This document shows, piece after piece, positions 61,425 to 64,000 of a stretch of 64,000 nt of DNA. The notes under the pieces are model-generated. The model searched no databases and was not told the DNA's origin. It worked only from the letters and a program-made list of their open reading frames with translations. The position numbers were made by a program, and so were the translations under genes. Every line of letters begins with the position of its first letter. Position 1 is the stretch's first letter. Origin of the DNA: Alphaproteobacteria bacterium (GTDB taxonomy: Bacteria; Pseudomonadota; Alphaproteobacteria; Micavibrionales; Micavibrionaceae); contig JAUHWR010000001.1 of assembly GCA_030427385.1 (NCBI GenBank), positions 124,001-188,000 on the forward strand, read 5' to 3'.

Positions 61425-63290
61425 ATGCTAACAATATCAAACCTGACTTATAAAATCGGTGGGCGCACAATCTTAGATGATTGTAACGCCAATATTATGG
61501 ATGGCTGGAAAACCGGTGTGATCGGATTGAACGGGGCGGGGAAATCTACGTTATTCAAGCTTATTTCCGGTGAATTACAGGCCGATGGGGGAGAGGTTAC
61601 GCGCCCCGCCGATCAACGTTTCGGGATGGTACGTCAGGATATTCCTGAAACCGATACGCCGTTAATTGATATTGTTCTGGCGGCGGATGAGGTCATGGCA
61701 GATTTATGGCGACGCACAGAAACCGAAACCGACCCCAATAAAATCGCTGAAATTTATGAGAAGTTAAGTGATATTGACGCCTATAGTGCGCCCGCTAAAG
61801 CAGCAAAGTTATTAACGGGACTGGGGTTTAAAGAAGAAGAATTACAGCAGCCATTCTCATCCTTCAGTGGTGGCTGGCGTATGCGTGTTGCCTTGGCGGC
61901 CGCCTTGTTCGTTGAGCCTGAAATTTTACTTTTGGATGAGCCAACCAATCACTTGGATTTGGAAGCGATCATGTGGCTGGAGACTTATTTGGCGGCGTAT
62001 CCGCATACATTATTAATTATCTCGCATGACCGTGAAGTGCTGAATCGCTGTATTGACCATGTTGTGCATGTGGATAATCAAAAATTGACGATGTATACCG
62101 GCAATTACGATACGTTTGAGAAAGAGCGCGCGGAAGCCCTTGGGTTACAGCAGAAAATGTTCGAAAAGCAGCAAGCCGAGCGCGAGCATATGCAAAAATT
62201 CGTCGATCGCTTTAAAGCAAAAGCCAGTAAAGCCAAACAAGCGCAAAGCCGCATGAAGGCGCTGGAAAAAATGGATTTGGTCGATGCGGTGATCTCCAGT
62301 CGCGCCGTGCATTTTACCTTCCCAAATCCGGAAAAAATTCCCTCTCCGATGATTGCGATTAGTAAGGCAGATATCGGCTATGCCCCCGGCGCACCGGTTT
62401 TAAGACAGGTGCACGAAAATATTGACCACGATGACCGCATCGCGATATTGGGCGCAAACGGGAATGGTAAATCGACCATGATGAAGTTAATTGCCGATAA
62501 ATTGGGCGTGATGGCAGGGGAAGTAAATCGTTCTAAAAAATTGCGGATCGGTTATTTCTCCCAGCATCAAACCGAGGAATTGGACGTGAATGCCACGCCC
62601 TATGAGGAAATGATGAAAATGGTACGTGAAAGCGGCGGGGATGCTAAGGAACACAAGGTGCGCGCAAAGCTTGGCGCTTTTGGATTTTCGCGTGATTTAT
62701 TAGATAATAAAATATCCACCCTTAGTGGCGGCGAAAAAGCACGATTATTGTTTGCGTTTATGAGTTTTGACGCGCCGCATTTATTATTGCTCGATGAACC
62801 GACCAACCATTTGGATATTGATGCCCGTGAAGCCTTGGTACAGGCATTAAATAATTACGAAGGCGCGATTATCATCGTCAGCCACGATCCGAATATGATC
62901 GAACGCGTTGCGGATCGCCTCTGGCTTGTTAAGGATGGTTCTTGTGACCATTTTGAAGGTAATTTGGATGATTATCGTGAATTTACAATTCAGGCGCGCC
63001 GCGAAGATCGTAAAAAAGATAAAAAGAAAGCCAAGGAAAAAGCACGAGCAAACGAGGCTCCGCAGAAAATAAAAAATGTTAGCCCGATTGACCAAAAGCA
63101 AGTAATTAAGGTTGAAAAAAAGATTGAACGCCTAGGGCAGGAAAAATCAGACCTCGAAGCACAGATGTCTGACCCTGCTTTCTATCAAAAAGATCAAGAT
63201 TTTATCGCGGGCGTGCAAAAAAAATACGATGCTCTTATCAAAGATCTGGAGCATCATGAAGCCCTGTGGTTGGATGCACAGGAGGCCTGA
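61425..63290 (+). CDS. ABC-F family ATP-binding protein (Uup-like)
   Basis: 621-residue cytosolic twin ABC protein with no membrane segments. Domain 1: Walker A GLNGAGKST, signature FSGGWRMRVALAAALFVEP, LLDEPTNHLDLEA. Domain 2: Walker A GANGNGKST, LSGGEKARLLFAF, LLDEPTNHLDID. The interdomain linker is coiled, and the C-terminal coiled-coil region (about 540-615; KVEKKIERLGQEKSDLEAQM) is Uup/YheS-like. ABC-F proteins act on ribosomes or DNA; the exact subgroup and role are not certain. Follows dapE by 43 nt and may share its transcript. Confidence 0.9.
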   Translation: MLTISNLTYKIGGRTILDDCNANIMDGWKTGVIGLNGAGKSTLFKLISGELQADGGEVTRPADQRFGMVRQDIPETDTPLIDIVLAADEVMADLWRRTETETDPNKIAEIYEKLSDIDAYSAPAKAAKLLTGLGFKEEELQQPFSSFSGGWRMRVALAAALFVEPEILLLDEPTNHLDLEAIMWLETYLAAYPHTLLIISHDREVLNRCIDHVVHVDNQKLTMYTGNYDTFEKERAEALGLQQKMFEKQQAEREHMQKFVDRFKAKASKAKQAQSRMKALEKMDLVDAVISSRAVHFTFPNPEKIPSPMIAISKADIGYAPGAPVLRQVHENIDHDDRIAILGANGNGKSTMMKLIADKLGVMAGEVNRSKKLRIGYFSQHQTEELDVNATPYEEMMKMVRESGGDAKEHKVRAKLGAFGFSRDLLDNKISTLSGGEKARLLFAFMSFDAPHLLLLDEPTNHLDIDAREALVQALNNYEGAIIIVSHDPNMIERVADRLWLVKDGSCDHFEGNLDDYREFTIQARREDRKKDKKKAKEKARANEAPQKIKNVSPIDQKQVIKVEKKIERLGQEKSDLEAQMSDPAFYQKDQDFIAGVQKKYDALIKDLEHHEALWLDAQEA

Positions 63291-63308
63291 TATATGACGG
63301 CGCGTTCC

Positions 63309-64000
63309 TTACAGAATTAAATCATTGATGGTTATATCATGGAGACCTTCTAAACGAATGGTGAAGGAATCTTCGCCTGTCGCGTTTAATCTTCCTTTTA
63401 CGCTGGTAAAATTATGCTCGTAATTTTTATAAAAGCCTAAATCTGTCGCCTCGGATAACCAATTTGAAGAAATGAAGTCAAAGCTTTGCTTGCCTGCTTT
63501 TGTGTTATCCGCATCCATTTGGCTCAAATCTATACGATCGCCTTCGGAAAAATCGAGGATAGTATCAAAGCCAACATTTAAGTCTGAAAACTGGAAGGTA
63601 TCATTCCCTGAATTTCCGATGAGCTTGTCGTTACCAGATCCACCATTTATTAAATCGTCGCCGGATCCGCCATAGATTAGATCATTACCATTTGCCCCGT
63701 ACAATTTATCATCGCCCGAATGACCATAAAGCGTATCATTGCCATTTTTTCCGTCTATAACATCATCGCTATTTTTGGTGAAATAACCGCTCAGGATATC
63801 ATCTTCAGCTGTCCCATATAATACAGTAGATTGAGGGCTGCTGAAAATGAAGTTATCTTCACTTAACGTATGAATTCCGATGAGCTTTAGTTCGATTTTC
63901 TTACTACCATCATCATTCTGCCATCCCACGATGGATGTCGTGTTATTTTGATGGTTGTGATAAAAGCCAATCTGTCCTGCGCCTGTTAGCCATTCCGAAC
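63309..64000 (-). CDS. C-terminal part of an RTX (haemolysin-type Ca-binding repeat) protein
   Basis: The frame is open to the right edge, so the N-terminal part lies outside the window. About 230 residues are seen. The centre has Ca-binding nonapeptides: GNDTLYGHSGDDKLYGANG, GNDLIYGGSGDDLINGGSG and GNDKLIGNSGNDTF. The end shows a serralysin-type C-terminal block with FDTILDFSEGDRIDLSQMDAD and finishes RLEGLHDITINDLIL, the usual type I secretion signal region. The part before the RTX repeats (EWLTGAGQIGFYHN... LKLIGIHTLSEDNF) repeats the terminal block (NWLSEATDLGFYKN... IRLEGLHDITIND). Exported protein, function of the N-terminal domain unknown. Confidence 0.85.
   Translation of the reverse strand, partial: SEWLTGAGQIGFYHNHQNNTTSIVGWQNDDGSKKIELKLIGIHTLSEDNFIFSSPQSTVLYGTAEDDILSGYFTKNSDDVIDGKNGNDTLYGHSGDDKLYGANGNDLIYGGSGDDLINGGSGNDKLIGNSGNDTFQFSDLNVGFDTILDFSEGDRIDLSQMDADNTKAGKQSFDFISSNWLSEATDLGFYKNYEHNFTSVKGRLNATGEDSFTIRLEGLHDITINDLIL

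Overview
The window reads as chromosomal DNA of an AT-leaning alphaproteobacterium, possibly a Micavibrio-like lineage; the order is not settled. The main support is gene order: hemD, a membrane coiled-coil protein of the Mic60/COG4223 type and hemY run in one direction, and tsaD, gpsA and an EVE-domain gene run the other way. dnaG-rpoD, tRNA-Ile2(CAU), the succinylase-type DAP genes and a class I nrdA/nrdB pair with NrdR boxes fit the same picture. There is no integrase, insertion sequence, CRISPR array or rRNA.

Layout. 1-4.4 kb: surface polysaccharide genes (pyruvyl-transferase-like protein, Wzx-type flippase, ManC). 4.4-5.6 kb: gene-poor, with a possible decayed ORF, an orphan small protein and tRNA-Ile2. 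5.7-10.6 kb: SDR enzyme, diguanylate cyclase, LOG-family protein, LprI-like secreted protein, CDP-alcohol phosphatidyltransferase and a low-complexity protein. 10.7-18.1 kb: ComM-type ATPase, glycosyltransferase, small membrane protein, then a five-gene minus-strand run (secreted basic protein, TSUP permease, Wzy/WaaL-like protein, GT4, Wzz-like protein) ending at a strong terminator. 18.3-19.5 kb: two orphan genes. 19.5-28.7 kb: class-III aminotransferase, rhomboid protease, hemY/Mic60-like/hemD, tsaD/gpsA/EVE, and a glycine-zipper protein followed by a tiny lipoprotein. 29-32.3 kb: nrdA and nrdB. 32.3-37.9 kb: a frameshifted PcfJ-like gene, a hybrid kinase, a CbxX-type AAA+ protein and a pilin-like protein. 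37.9-42.5 kb: rpoD, dnaG, a lipoprotein and tRNA-Ser(UGA). 42.8-47.9 kb: a three-gene operon of unknown function. 48.0-52.3 kb: a CheY/CheX/FIST/CheA-like signalling module with a second CheY. 52.5-53.7 kb: an orphan gene. 53.9-61.4 kb: lysA, dapB, dapA, alr, serC, dapD and dapE. 61.4-63.3 kb: an ABC-F ATPase. 63.3 kb to the end: the C-terminal part of an RTX protein.

The best candidate for an undescribed system is the operon at 42788-47856. A 740-residue protein with a long helical centre is followed by a compact Mur ligase without the usual N-terminal UDP-binding domain, and then by a 579-residue protein with a His...Gly-Cys pattern reminiscent of clan CD cysteine peptidases. The genes are separated by 3 nt or overlap by 4 nt. 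The FIST/CheX/CheA-like module next to it has no MCP or CheW and looks like a dedicated non-chemotaxis signalling pathway.

All functions are inferred from sequence patterns and recalled family knowledge; no database search was run.
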